Below are positions 46,220 to 55,571 of a DNA stretch of 64,000 nt, piece by piece. The position numbers were made by a program, and so were the translations under genes. Within the stretch, counting starts at the first letter, position 1. Every line of letters begins with the position of its first letter. The notes under the pieces were generated by a model. That model was given only the letters and a program-made list of their open reading frames with translations, searched no databases and was not told where the DNA came from. Source of the DNA: Saprospiraceae bacterium (GTDB lineage Bacteria > Bacteroidota > Bacteroidia > Chitinophagales > Saprospiraceae); NCBI GenBank assembly GCA_016713025.1, contig JADJPZ010000002.1, positions 186,001 to 250,000 on the forward strand. The letters are read 5' to 3'.

Positions 46220-47776
46220 ATGAGATTTATTTACATTTTTATTTTCTACATTTCGATATCCGGATATCATCTGAATGCTCAGGTAACTTCAGGATTTATA
46301 GATTCACTTGCAGAATCATGCCTGAAATCGTTCAATGTAGCAGGTGCTGCAATTGCAGTGGTACAGGATGGCAAAGTGATCCATTCTAAAGGATATGGAT
46401 ATAAAAATATTCAATCCAAAGAACCCGTCAATGAGCATACCAACTTTGCCATCGCTTCCAACACCAAAGCATTTACAGCCGCCGCCCTTGCGATATTGAT
46501 AGAAGAAGGCAAGCTAAAGTGGGAAGACAGAGTGATCACATACATACCTGAGTTTAAGATGTACGACGATTATGTGACTAAAAATTTCAATATCAAAGAC
46601 TTACTGACTCACAGGAGTGGACTTGGGTTGGGAGTGGGAGACCTGATGATGTTTCCTGATGGGACTGACTTTACTATAAAAGATATCGCTACTTCTTTTC
46701 AGCACTTCAAACCTGTGTCTGCATTCAGAACTCAGTATGACTATGACAACATGCTTTATCTTGTGGCAGGAGAAGTGATAGCGAGAATCTCAGGTAAAAA
46801 ATGGCATGAATTTTTACATGAAAAGATCATTTTACCGCTGGGTATGGAGCATACTTTTTGTGACGAAATACGTGGATTTAAGGATGAAAACATTGCTTTT
46901 CCGCATGGTATTGCTGATGGTCAGCTCAAAGCTCTTCCACATTTTCACCATACTGCCAATGGGGCAGCAGGCGGGATACTTTCCAATGTCAGTGATTTGT
47001 CAAAATGGATGATCACACAATTGCAACAAGGCAAATATGGAGAAGATAAAAGTAAAACACTCTTTTCCGAAAATAGTCATCGGGATATGTGGCAGATTCA
47101 CACCACTATACCCGCATCCAGAAACAAAAGATACAATTCCCATTTTAGTGGCTATGGTCTAGGCTGGTTTCTCTCAGACAAGGTTGGAAAAATGGTAGTA
47201 GAACATACAGGTGGTTTGCCTGGCATGTTGTCCAAAACACTTTTGTTGCCAGACCTTAATGCAGGTGTTGTGGTGCTTACCAATACCGAACCAGGTGGGG
47301 CAGCCATGTTTTCAACAATTACACAAACGATTATGGACAAGTATCTCAAACTTGATCAATTCGACTGGCAGTCTTATTACATATCCCGGATGAAAACCAT
47401 GCTTCACACCGGAGACTCTGTCACTACTGCAGTATGGCAAAAAGTTGCATCTTCAAAAAATATCAACCCCCAAATACCCACCTTTACTGGAATGTATGAA
47501 GACAAATGGTTTGGAAAAATAGAAGTTTTTCATAAAGAAGGCAAGTTGTATATCCAATGTCTGAGATCTCCTAAACTCAATGGGGAACTCCAATACTATG
47601 ATACTGATACCTTTGCCGTCAAATGGGAATATCAGGATATGAATGCTGATGCTTTGGTAACATTTTTAAAGAACAAAACCGGCATCGCCAACCGAATGAA
47701 GATCAATGGCATTTCACCCAATATTGATTTCAGTTTTGATTTTCACGACCTTGATCCGGTGAGGGTTAGAAATTGA
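46220..47776 (+). CDS. Serine hydrolase, beta-lactamase class C fold with DUF3471
   Basis: The protein has 518 residues from the ATG at 46220; a TTG three codons upstream is less likely because MRFIYIFIFYISISG is a clean signal start. The class C fold has SxxK as S80-N-T-K83, a YDN triad loop in YDYDNMLY, and HTG in VEHTGGLPG. A C-terminal DUF3471-like beta domain (about residues 400-518) follows. Relatives include D-aminopeptidases, esterases and carboxypeptidases rather than true resistance enzymes. It is the third gene after the LacI regulator (32-base gap). Confidence 0.9.
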   Translation: MRFIYIFIFYISISGYHLNAQVTSGFIDSLAESCLKSFNVAGAAIAVVQDGKVIHSKGYGYKNIQSKEPVNEHTNFAIASNTKAFTAAALAILIEEGKLKWEDRVITYIPEFKMYDDYVTKNFNIKDLLTHRSGLGLGVGDLMMFPDGTDFTIKDIATSFQHFKPVSAFRTQYDYDNMLYLVAGEVIARISGKKWHEFLHEKIILPLGMEHTFCDEIRGFKDENIAFPHGIADGQLKALPHFHHTANGAAGGILSNVSDLSKWMITQLQQGKYGEDKSKTLFSENSHRDMWQIHTTIPASRNKRYNSHFSGYGLGWFLSDKVGKMVVEHTGGLPGMLSKTLLLPDLNAGVVVLTNTEPGGAAMFSTITQTIMDKYLKLDQFDWQSYYISRMKTMLHTGDSVTTAVWQKVASSKNINPQIPTFTGMYEDKWFGKIEVFHKEGKLYIQCLRSPKLNGELQYYDTDTFAVKWEYQDMNADALVTFLKNKTGIANRMKINGISPNIDFSFDFHDLDPVRVRN

Positions 47777-47798
47777 TTAAATAGATAAATTTTCAAAA

Positions 47799-47984
47799 AT
47801 GGAACCAAAATATGTAAAGAATTTAATGATTGTTTCATTTTTGATTTGGGTCTTCGAAATGTTCAGCAAATATTACATCAATAATGAACTTATTAAAATT
47901 ACTAGTCCAGTACATATTTGGCTCATAGCAGGTTTTGGATGGATGATATTATATTTTGCACTAATAAAAAAAACTAATAGATAA
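47799..47984 (+). CDS. Small two-helix membrane protein
   Basis: The 61-residue frame has two hydrophobic segments (LMIVSFLIWVFEMF and IWLIAGFGWMILYFALI) and a basic tail KKTNR. It starts 22 bases after the serine hydrolase stop. Composition and spacing support a real gene, but the family is unknown. Confidence 0.6.
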   Translation: MEPKYVKNLMIVSFLIWVFEMFSKYYINNELIKITSPVHIWLIAGFGWMILYFALIKKTNR

Positions 47985-48026
47985 AATTTATCTGTCAAAG
48001 CAATTTTAAGTATCAAAAATAATAAA

Positions 48027-49070
48027 TCACTTTAACATATACCTACCCACCTCCTTAATAATATCGATTGGAGCAGCATTGTTGGAATTGGTGAGGACGA
48101 TGATCGATAATCCCTTGTCCACATACCGTAGATAATGCGTCCTGAAACCAATATTGCCGCCACTATGACCTATCGTTTTATGACCATCTATCGTATCTAT
48201 AACCCAACCAAATCCATAAAAGGTCTCTTGTTTCTCTGAAGTCCTGAAATGTGGATACCAGAGTTTATCCCAGTTTTCAGGACTTAGAATGATGTTTTTT
48301 TGAAGCAGGACTTGCTCCCATTTGACCATATCTGATGTGGTGGACAGAAAACCACCGGATGGCCGGATGGCTATCATCGGCTCTGCATTGACATATGTTC
48401 CATTGTTATACACATATCCGTCTGCACGATGAGGTATCACAGGGTAGTATTCGGTCAGATACGTTTCCTGCATGCCCGCAGGGTCGAACAATTCTTTTTT
48501 GATATACTCCTGCCATGGCATCTTACTCACCTGAGTGATGATTTCAGCTATAATAAAGTAACCCAGGTTGCAGTATTGGTATTTTGTGCCGGTAGGAAAT
48601 TCCAATGGCGCACTATATGCAGATTTGATCACATCAAGTTCACTTTTTACCATAAAATTTTCATATCCGGGTGCTTCCCGTACCAGCCCGGAAGTATGGG
48701 TCAGCAAATGTTTGATCGTGATTCCTCTCCAGAATTCAGGTGCATCAACAAAATACTTTTTCAAATGATCATCCGGCGATAATTTTCCATCTTGCGCAAG
48801 TTTGATGATCGCGGTTCCGAAAAACTGTTTGCTGATGGAAGCAAGTCTGAATACCGTTTTTTCAGTCGCAGGTACACTATGCTCGAGATTGGAGTAACCA
48901 AAACCTTTATTTACGATAGTTTTACCATTTTGGATGATGGCGATAGAAAGTCCCGGAATTTTTTGCTTTTCCATATGATTTTTGATAATTATATCTATAC
49001 TGTCAGTTTGTCCACAGAGGCGGATTAATAAAAACAGCATAAAAAACACAGTATTAATCGTCAGCTTCAT
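48027..49070 (-). CDS. Serine hydrolase, beta-lactamase class C fold
   Basis: The 347-residue exported protein has a signal peptide (LLIRLCGQ) and the class C motifs S78-I-S-K81, YCN (YQYCNLGYF) and HSGG (GHSGGNIG). It lacks the DUF3471 extension of its neighbour at 46220. Its ATG overlaps the stop of the DUF2851 gene by four bases, so it is translated in the folA-DUF2851-hydrolase operon. The substrate is unknown; peptidase or esterase activity is likely. Confidence 0.9.
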   Translation of the reverse strand: MKLTINTVFFMLFLLIRLCGQTDSIDIIIKNHMEKQKIPGLSIAIIQNGKTIVNKGFGYSNLEHSVPATEKTVFRLASISKQFFGTAIIKLAQDGKLSPDDHLKKYFVDAPEFWRGITIKHLLTHTSGLVREAPGYENFMVKSELDVIKSAYSAPLEFPTGTKYQYCNLGYFIIAEIITQVSKMPWQEYIKKELFDPAGMQETYLTEYYPVIPHRADGYVYNNGTYVNAEPMIAIRPSGGFLSTTSDMVKWEQVLLQKNIILSPENWDKLWYPHFRTSEKQETFYGFGWVIDTIDGHKTIGHSGGNIGFRTHYLRYVDKGLSIIVLTNSNNAAPIDIIKEVGRYMLK

Positions 49071-50368
49071 GTTATTTTGGATTTATTGATGATTTCATTT
49101 CCTATGGTACACTGAAGACACCTGAACTCTTTACAATATTGAGTTTTCAGATGTATCAGTGCCTGAGAGTCAAATGAAGACTTACAATGCAGGCCGTAAG
49201 ACTTCCACATATCTGTGATATTATTGTTTTCTGACGCAAGGTGTTCCAGGATATTGATGGCTTTTTCGATATACTTTTCTTCATCATTCAACTTTCCGTA
49301 AAAATACAGGATAGGACAAACGGCATTGATCAGTAAAATGTCTTCAAAGTCGCTTCCTGTTACTTTTTTCTGATATTTGGATTCAGAATCAAATTTATAG
49401 TGGGTATCCCAATATGCGCTTGCAGTGGATTTCAAAATGCGTTTTATTTCGGCAGGACTTTCAGTTTCTTTTATCATACTGAAAATCCCCGAATTGCCGG
49501 CTATCAATGAAGCAAACTGAGCAAGGCGGATAGTTGGAAAATTTACAGGTCGCAATTTACTGAATTTCCAGGATACAGCATCGATGTTTTGAAGCTGGTA
49601 CTTATGTTTTAGAAAAGTATATTCTCTTTTCAGGCTCTGAAAATACTCATCTTTATAGTCAGCCAGAAGCATACCGGACTGCCCGAAAATCAATGCTTCG
49701 ATAGCCAATGGTTTATCTTTGTTTTTGGCAAGTATGGATGAAGGCAGACTTTTGGCTACTCTTTCAAAAGGTTCGGCATTGACCTTTGCACCAAAATATC
49801 TTGCCAGCAGGATGTATAAGGTTTCTTCCCAGTCGTTTTGCGTATGTTCCAGAATGATATTTACGACATTTGATTTTTGAAATAATCGCTCCACAACTAA
49901 GCCGTATTTCCAAAAGTGTATTTTTTCGTGATCCACATTTTTCAGGAGTCTTGCACAGGGAATTTCGTCCTGAGATTGCATCAGATACAAATATTGATTC
50001 AGAAAAATACCCGGTATTTTACCTTTTAGCTCTATGGTAGGTATGTCAAAATCACTATTTGCCGGTTTTATTTCCTTGTCATTTTCATACACTACATGTA
50101 AGATTACATTTTCATAGGCTTTGTCATGTTGGTGCCGATGTTTATTCCAGTCAGAACTGAATACGTGCATCTCTATATTTCCTGCCCAGATGGTATCACC
50201 GATCCTGATTTTTGCATTAAAAAAATCCGGTCCTGAATCTACATTGTACATCCCGTAGTCGATGACTTCGACACTCCTGCCATCAGTTGTTTCAAAATGA
50301 TGGAGAGGCACCTTTTTTGTTCTCCAGAGATAGTGCAGAAAGTCTTCTTTTATAGGCGTAAGCATCAT
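49067..50368 (-). CDS. DUF2851 family protein
   Basis: The 433-residue protein matches DUF2851, largely confined to Bacteroidota: EDFLHYLWRTKKVPLHHFET at the start, GMYNVDSGPDFFNAKIRIG, and a C-terminal Cys-rich ending (YCKEFRCLQCTIGNEII) that may hold a metal. Several aspartate and glutamate residues (PDFFNAKIRI, GNIEMHV) recall a nuclease core, but activity is unproven. It overlaps both neighbours by four bases (folA upstream, hydrolase downstream). Confidence 0.85.
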   Translation of the reverse strand: MMLTPIKEDFLHYLWRTKKVPLHHFETTDGRSVEVIDYGMYNVDSGPDFFNAKIRIGDTIWAGNIEMHVFSSDWNKHRHQHDKAYENVILHVVYENDKEIKPANSDFDIPTIELKGKIPGIFLNQYLYLMQSQDEIPCARLLKNVDHEKIHFWKYGLVVERLFQKSNVVNIILEHTQNDWEETLYILLARYFGAKVNAEPFERVAKSLPSSILAKNKDKPLAIEALIFGQSGMLLADYKDEYFQSLKREYTFLKHKYQLQNIDAVSWKFSKLRPVNFPTIRLAQFASLIAGNSGIFSMIKETESPAEIKRILKSTASAYWDTHYKFDSESKYQKKVTGSDFEDILLINAVCPILYFYGKLNDEEKYIEKAINILEHLASENNNITDMWKSYGLHCKSSFDSQALIHLKTQYCKEFRCLQCTIGNEIINKSKIT

Positions 50369-50856
50369 ACTTTTTCAAATACTTTAAAGGTATAATCAAA
50401 CAGATTTTTATCATCCTTTTTATGTTCTGATAAAGACACAAGACGCCATTCAGTCATGTCAATATCAGGAAAAAACACATCTCCTTCTACATCCGTATCG
50501 ACTTCAGTAATGTATATCTTATCCCATAGTTCAGTAGTTTGCTCATAAATCTGACCACCGCCTATGATAAATACTTCCTTCTCTCCTGCCTGATGAGCCA
50601 TATGCAATGCTTCAGGTATCGATCTTGCTATCAGACAGTTGGACGAAATAAAAAACGGATCTCTCGTGACGATGATATTTGTCCTCTTTGGTAGTGGTTT
50701 TCCAATAGAAACATAACAATTTCTGCCCATGATCACCGTGTGTTCTATAGTGGTTTTTTTAAAATATTGCAGGTCTGCAGGAAGATACCACGGAATATCA
50801 TTGTCTTTACCTATGACTCTGTTTTTAGCCAATGCCACTATACACGAAATGATCAT
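50365..50856 (-). CDS. folA: Dihydrofolate reductase
   Basis: The 163-residue enzyme reduces dihydrofolate with NADPH. The start MIISCIVALAKNRVIGKDND, the catalytic acid D28 in WYLPADLQ, the VIMGRNCYVSIGKPLPKRTNI segment and the C-terminal NADPH motif IIGGGQIYEQ are all standard. It is the first gene of the three-gene overlapping operon. Its upstream region begins with repeat A3, 17 bases before the ATG, so the promoter lies inside or beyond that repeat. Confidence 0.96.
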   Translation of the reverse strand: MIISCIVALAKNRVIGKDNDIPWYLPADLQYFKKTTIEHTVIMGRNCYVSIGKPLPKRTNIIVTRDPFFISSNCLIARSIPEALHMAHQAGEKEVFIIGGGQIYEQTTELWDKIYITEVDTDVEGDVFFPDIDMTEWRLVSLSEHKKDDKNLFDYTFKVFEKV

Positions 50857-50873
50857 ATCAAATTGTTGAAGTT

Positions 50874-51028
50874 AGAGTATGTTTAAATTTTTATTGCCTT
50901 AAAATCAATGTATTATGAACCTGACTTCAAAATAATCGCCTTATTTAGCTCGCTAAATGCGTTGATTATTTTATTGCCAGAACCATAATCTCTTGATTTA
51001 CAACTAAGAAAAATTTTAAACATACTCT
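50874..51028. repeat. Repeat family A, full copy (A3)
   Basis: Read on the minus strand this 155-base element matches A2 (33029-33184) with few differences. It begins AGAGTATGTTTAAATTTTTA and ends AAAATTTTAAACATACTCT. It fills much of the gap between the divergent folA and GMC oxidoreductase genes, so it may affect their transcription. Confidence 0.9.
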
Positions 51029-51127
51029 TAATAGTACAAAAGTAATCGAATTAGGTAAAAAATTCACAAAATTTATTTTCATGGGTGATATTCTGCTATA
51101 TTTACCACACAAAATGGTAAACACTGT

Positions 51128-52867
51128 ATGAGCTTTCAGATCAGAGAACAAGATAAAAAATATGATGTCGTCATAGTAGGTTCGGGAGCAGGAGGTGGCA
51201 TGACCGCCAAAGTACTCTCGGAGGCTGGGCTGTCAGTCGCTGTAGTTGAAGCCGGCGGCGATTTTGATCCTGCCAAGGAAGAGTTTCGGACTCAACTAAA
51301 ATGGCCGTGGGAGTCACCAAGAAGAGGAGCAAATACTCAGCGGGCATTTGGCGATTTTGATGCTGCCTGGGGAGGATGGGAGATAGATGGCGAACCCTAT
51401 GTAAGGGCCGAAGGTACAAAATTTGATTGGTTCAGATCTCGGATGCTCGGTGGAAGGACCAATCACTGGGGCAGGATTTCATTAAGATTCGGACCCAAAG
51501 ATTTTAAACGAAAAGACATTGATGGCTTGGGAGATAACTGGCCGATAACTTATGAAGACGTAAAACCTTATTATGATAAAGTCGATAAGCTCATAGGTGT
51601 CTTTGGCACTAATGAAGGTTTGCCCAATGATCCTGACGGGTTTTTCCTGCCACCACCCAAACCAAGACTGCACGAATTATTTGTTCAAAAAGGTGCTGCA
51701 AAAGCCAAAGTTCCGGTCATCCCTGCCAGATTGTCTATACTGACACGAAAAATTAATAATGACAGGGGAGTTTGTTTCTTCTGTAAACAATGTAATCGGG
51801 CTTGTCAGGTATATGCTGATTTTTCTTCCGGTACCTGTCTGATACAACCGGCTATGAAAAACGGATCAGTGGATTTATATACTTTGGCTATGGTCAGAGA
51901 AGTGATCACTGATACATCGGGCAAAGCAACAGGGCTTATCTATATTGACAAAAAAGACCTTAAAGAGTACAGGATAGGTGCAAAAGTGGTCGTACTCGCA
52001 GCTTCAGCATGTGAGACCGCCAGAATTATGCTCAACTCCAAGTCAAAAATACATCCGAATGGTCTGTCAAACAGTTCCGGGGTATTGGGAAGATATCTGC
52101 ACGACAGTACCGGTGCTGACAGAATGGGAATACTGCCTGAGCTGATAGACAGACCAAGGTACAACGAAGATGGTGTCGGTGGTATGCATGTGTATTCTCC
52201 CTGGTGGCTCGACAACAAAAAACTGAACTTTCCTCGTGGATATCATCTGGAGTATTGGGGCGGCATGTCTATGCCTTCTTATGGATTTGGGTTTGGTATG
52301 GAAACTATGAGATCATATATCAAAGATGAGTTCGGCAATCCTTCTCCCAATGGTGGTTTTGGAGCAGGTCTAAAGAAAGACATCAGGAGAATATATGGGA
52401 CAACTGTCGGTATGTCCGGTCGGGGTGAAAGTATACCCCAATATGACAATTTCTGCGAGATTGATCCGGAAATTGTGGATAAATATGGCATTCCAGTGCT
52501 CAAGTTTCATTACAAATGGACTGATCATGAATTAAAGCAGTCCAAACATATGCATGATACATTTGAAGAGATCCTGACCGGCATGGGCGCAATCATCCTG
52601 GGCAAAAAACCTGACGAAAGCACACAAAACGGCTTGCATTCCCCGGGTCGTATCATCCATGAAGTGGGTACATCCCGTATGGGTGACAATCCCCAAACTT
52701 CAGTTTTGAATAAATACGCACAGGCACATGAGTGTAAAAATCTTTTTGTGACTGATGCCGGATCATTTGTGTCCCAAGCCGACAAAAACCCTACGTGGAC
52801 GATTCTGGCACTCGCATGGCGTACATCTGATTATATCATAGATCAACTCAAAAAACAAAACATCTGA
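51128..52867 (+). CDS. GMC family oxidoreductase with an Fe-S-type Cys motif
   Basis: The 579-residue flavoenzyme starts with the FAD-binding VIVGSGAGGG (residues 16-24), then GGRTNHWG, and ends with the GMC C-terminal HEVGTSRMG and a catalytic His/Asn region (DAGSFVSQADKNPTWTILAL). C216, C219, C222 and C226 form CxxCxxCxxxC, the ferredoxin-like spacing. Related FAD-dependent sugar dehydrogenases (e.g. the FAD-glucose dehydrogenase catalytic subunit) carry a 3Fe-4S cluster in this area. It is followed after two bases by a gluconate 2-dehydrogenase subunit-3 protein, its usual partner. No cytochrome c subunit is adjacent. The ATG at 51128 is the best start. Confidence 0.92.
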   Translation: MSFQIREQDKKYDVVIVGSGAGGGMTAKVLSEAGLSVAVVEAGGDFDPAKEEFRTQLKWPWESPRRGANTQRAFGDFDAAWGGWEIDGEPYVRAEGTKFDWFRSRMLGGRTNHWGRISLRFGPKDFKRKDIDGLGDNWPITYEDVKPYYDKVDKLIGVFGTNEGLPNDPDGFFLPPPKPRLHELFVQKGAAKAKVPVIPARLSILTRKINNDRGVCFFCKQCNRACQVYADFSSGTCLIQPAMKNGSVDLYTLAMVREVITDTSGKATGLIYIDKKDLKEYRIGAKVVVLAASACETARIMLNSKSKIHPNGLSNSSGVLGRYLHDSTGADRMGILPELIDRPRYNEDGVGGMHVYSPWWLDNKKLNFPRGYHLEYWGGMSMPSYGFGFGMETMRSYIKDEFGNPSPNGGFGAGLKKDIRRIYGTTVGMSGRGESIPQYDNFCEIDPEIVDKYGIPVLKFHYKWTDHELKQSKHMHDTFEEILTGMGAIILGKKPDESTQNGLHSPGRIIHEVGTSRMGDNPQTSVLNKYAQAHECKNLFVTDAGSFVSQADKNPTWTILALAWRTSDYIIDQLKKQNI

Positions 52868-52869
52868 CC

Positions 52870-53574
52870 ATGGACAGAAGAGAAAACCTTAAAGTACTCA
52901 TCACAGGAACGGTAGCCACCGGTTTGCTCATCAGCACTGGCTGCAAAGATGACAAAGAGGTAACAAACCAATCCACTACTCAAACGTATTTGTATGGAAG
53001 GACACCAGAAGAAGAGGCAGTGGATAAAAAACTTTTGTCAGAAACATTTTTTACCGAAAAAGAACGGAAAATGGTGGAAATCTTATCAGACATCATCATT
53101 CCTGCGGACGATGTATCCTGTAGCGCTAATGAAGCCGGAGTTCCCGATTTTATAGAGTTTATGATGAAAGATGACAAAAAGCTTCAGGTGCCAGTGCGAG
53201 GTGGGTTGATGTGGTTGGAAAACTTTTCATTGGCCACTTTTGACAAATCCTTTGATGAAATAACTCCGGATCAGCGAATAGTACTCATCGACCAGATAGC
53301 CTGGCCGGATAAAGCCGAAGCTGCTATGAAGCCCGGAGTCAAATTTTTTAATGTGATGAGAAATCTGACTTGTACAGGATTCTTTACTTCAAAAGAAGGT
53401 ATAAAAGACATTGGTTATCTGGGCAACAGACCCAACCAATGGGATGGAGTACCTCCGGAAGTAATGCAAAAATATGGCTTTTCATATGACGAAAAGACAC
53501 TTACTCAATGTCTGAAAATAGAAGATCAGCATAAAATCATACAATGGGATGCAGAAGGAAATATTATCGGATAA
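52870..53574 (+). CDS. Gluconate 2-dehydrogenase subunit 3 family lipoprotein
   Basis: The 234-residue protein begins MDRRENLKVLITGTVATGLL and then ISTGC, giving a lipoprotein signal with a twin-arginine start. The mature part contains EILSDIIIPADDV and GVPDFIEFMMKDD, conserved in this chaperone/escort subunit, which helps export and mature the flavoprotein in the same operon. It is separated from the GMC gene by two bases. Repeat B2 starts eight bases after its stop. Confidence 0.9.
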   Translation: MDRRENLKVLITGTVATGLLISTGCKDDKEVTNQSTTQTYLYGRTPEEEAVDKKLLSETFFTEKERKMVEILSDIIIPADDVSCSANEAGVPDFIEFMMKDDKKLQVPVRGGLMWLENFSLATFDKSFDEITPDQRIVLIDQIAWPDKAEAAMKPGVKFFNVMRNLTCTGFFTSKEGIKDIGYLGNRPNQWDGVPPEVMQKYGFSYDEKTLTQCLKIEDQHKIIQWDAEGNIIG

Positions 53575-53581
53575 GTGTAAA

Positions 53582-53750
53582 ACCTAAAAATCTAAAATGA
53601 TAATCTATTACGACCTCCAAATACTTCAAAATCAGTCGCTTTGCTCACTTTTAGCTTCGCACCAGAGTGGTGACTATGATTTGTCGCTAAAAGTGCTTAT
53701 TTTCTTGTATTTGAAGCTCTCACTACGAATCTCATTTTAGATATTTAGGT
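53582..53750. repeat. Repeat family B, copy B2
   Basis: The 169-base element begins ACCTAAAAATCTAAAATGA and ends ATTTTAGATATTTAGGT. It matches B1 but lacks the 14-base GC palindrome, having GCTTTGC instead. It fits exactly between the stop of the subunit-3 gene (8 bases) and the tsaE start (17 bases), so it could end one transcript or carry the promoter of the next. Confidence 0.9.
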
Positions 53751-53767
53751 AAAATCCTTGGAATGTG

Positions 53768-54220
53768 ATGTATGAGATAAATACCCTTGCTGAACTCCAG
53801 AACCTGGCAAAAAGAGTCCTGGCACAATATACACAGAGCAGAATATTTACGTTCACAGGTCATCTGGGAGCCGGAAAAACGACATTTGTAAAATTTCTCT
53901 GTAAATCCTTAGGATGTAATCAGGATGATATCAACAGTCCGACTTTTTCGATAGTAAACGAGTATTTATCGTCTCAGGGACCGGTCTATCATATGGACCT
54001 GTATAGAATCAATAGTATTGAAGAAGCATTAGATTTCGGAATTGAGGAGTATTTGTTCAGTGGAAATTTCTGTTTTATAGAATGGCCCGAGATTGCCTTA
54101 CCATTGCTTGATATCAGTTACTACTCCATTACAATACATATAGGACCATCAGGAAGCAGAAATATTGAAATAAATCTAATGTCAGAGTTGGGAGCAGAAA
54201 AACTAAATTCAAAATATTGA
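53768..54220 (+). CDS. tsaE: tRNA threonylcarbamoyladenosine biosynthesis ATPase TsaE
   Basis: The protein has 150 residues from the ATG at 53768 (a GTG one codon earlier is possible). Walker A GHLGAGKTTF, the SPTFSIVNEY strand, HMDLYR and the FIEWPE catalytic stretch are all typical of TsaE. It powers t6A37 modification with TsaB and TsaD. It is followed 81 bases later by alanine dehydrogenase, a frequent order in Bacteroidota. The repeat upstream leaves very little room for a promoter. Confidence 0.94.
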   Translation: MYEINTLAELQNLAKRVLAQYTQSRIFTFTGHLGAGKTTFVKFLCKSLGCNQDDINSPTFSIVNEYLSSQGPVYHMDLYRINSIEEALDFGIEEYLFSGNFCFIEWPEIALPLLDISYYSITIHIGPSGSRNIEINLMSELGAEKLNSKY

Positions 54221-54251
54221 TAATTACAATAAAAGTTCTAATATAATTTTT

Positions 54252-54259
54252 TAGTTTTG
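54252..54259 (+). promoter_or_regulatory. Candidate -7 element for alanine dehydrogenase
   Basis: TAGTTTTG fits TAnnTTTG and ends 42 bases before the ATG at 54302. No TTG lies at the standard distance. Confidence 0.35.
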
Positions 54260-54301
54260 TATTCTTTTGCTCAAGTTCAAAAATTCTATTAACTCCAATT
54301 T

Positions 54302-55534
54302 ATGAGTAATCCTGCCAAACCTATTATTTTTTCAGATTTTTTTACGGAAGGACAATATCAAACTGAGGTAGAAACACTTGCAGTCAGCGAAAGTAAAAAA
54401 AGCCTCACTATTGGTGTGCCCAAAGAAATCATCCTGAGTGAGCACAGAGTATCTTTAGCTCCCCAATCCATCAGAACACTTTGCGGCTACGGGCATAAAG
54501 TTGTCATTGAGTCGGGTGCAGGCATAAAATCCAGTTTCACTGATCACCATTTTTCAGAAGCCGGAGCTCATATCTCGCATAGCAAAGAGGAGGTTTTTAA
54601 ATCTCAGGTACTTGTAAAAATTGCGCCTCCTACCTCTGAAGAGATTGACCTTATGCAGCCTGAACAGATATTGATCTCACCATTACAACTTCCGGTCCTG
54701 AATGATGACTATTTGGAAAAATTGAAGAAAAAAAGGATCACCGCACTGGCTATGGAATATCTTCAATCAGAAGACGGAAGTTACCCGATAGTAAGGATCA
54801 TGAGTGAAATTGCCGGAATGAGTGCCGTTCTTACAGCTGCAGAATATCTCAACAATACCCGGGAAGGTGGTCGAGGACTACTTTTGGGTGGAGTTTCAGG
54901 TGTTCCTCCTGCCAAGATAGTTATTTTAGGAGCCGGAGTTGTAGCCGAATCAGCCATAAAAGTAGCGTTAAGTCTGGGTGCGTCCATTCGGGTATTTGAC
55001 AATAACATAACAAAACTGATGCGACTCCAGACCGCTGTTGGCAGGCATTTACACACATCTTCCATCAATCCCGTTTATCTGGCATATCAGCTTACAAGTG
55101 CCGATGTAGTGATCGGTGCTATACACTCCAAGAGCGGTAGGACACCTATTATCGTGACAGAAGAGATGGTGTCAAAAATGAAAAACGGTGCCGTTATAGT
55201 AGATATCAGCATTGATCAGGGCGGATGTATCGAAACATCACATATGACCACACTGGATGATCCCAGTTTTATTAAACACGTAGTGATACATTACTGTGTT
55301 CCAAATATTGCATCTAAAGTGAGTCGGACCTCATCTCTTGCAGTCAGCAATATCATAACACCTCTATTGTTGAAGATGAGCGCAAACCTTCATTTTGACA
55401 ATCTGCTTTATGAGCACAAAGGTATAAGAAACGGATGCTATACCTACAAAGGATGTATTACCAACGAATACCTGAGCCGACGTTTCGGACTCAAATACAC
55501 TAGTCTCGACCTCCTCATGACCAGCAAATCATAG
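54302..55534 (+). CDS. ald: Alanine dehydrogenase
   Basis: The 410-residue NAD-dependent enzyme interconverts alanine and pyruvate plus ammonia. TIGVPKEIILSEHRVSLAP (about residues 37-55) is the family N-terminal domain start after a variable leader of about 35 residues. The Rossmann motif VILGAGVVAESA follows, then IVDISIDQGGCIETS and YCVPNIASKVSRTSS near the end. The extra leader is common in the Bacteroidota branch of this family. The gene follows tsaE. Confidence 0.9.
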   Translation: MSNPAKPIIFSDFFTEGQYQTEVETLAVSESKKSLTIGVPKEIILSEHRVSLAPQSIRTLCGYGHKVVIESGAGIKSSFTDHHFSEAGAHISHSKEEVFKSQVLVKIAPPTSEEIDLMQPEQILISPLQLPVLNDDYLEKLKKKRITALAMEYLQSEDGSYPIVRIMSEIAGMSAVLTAAEYLNNTREGGRGLLLGGVSGVPPAKIVILGAGVVAESAIKVALSLGASIRVFDNNITKLMRLQTAVGRHLHTSSINPVYLAYQLTSADVVIGAIHSKSGRTPIIVTEEMVSKMKNGAVIVDISIDQGGCIETSHMTTLDDPSFIKHVVIHYCVPNIASKVSRTSSLAVSNIITPLLLKMSANLHFDNLLYEHKGIRNGCYTYKGCITNEYLSRRFGLKYTSLDLLMTSKS

Positions 55535-55571
55535 TATTATATCAAACCAAATTAAGATCAACAAAAACATC

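Noticed and set aside
46220..49070. Two beta-lactamase-fold genes as antibiotic resistance
   Set aside because: SxxK, YxN and HTG/HSG motifs fit broad class C peptidases and esterases; nothing points to drug hydrolysis.
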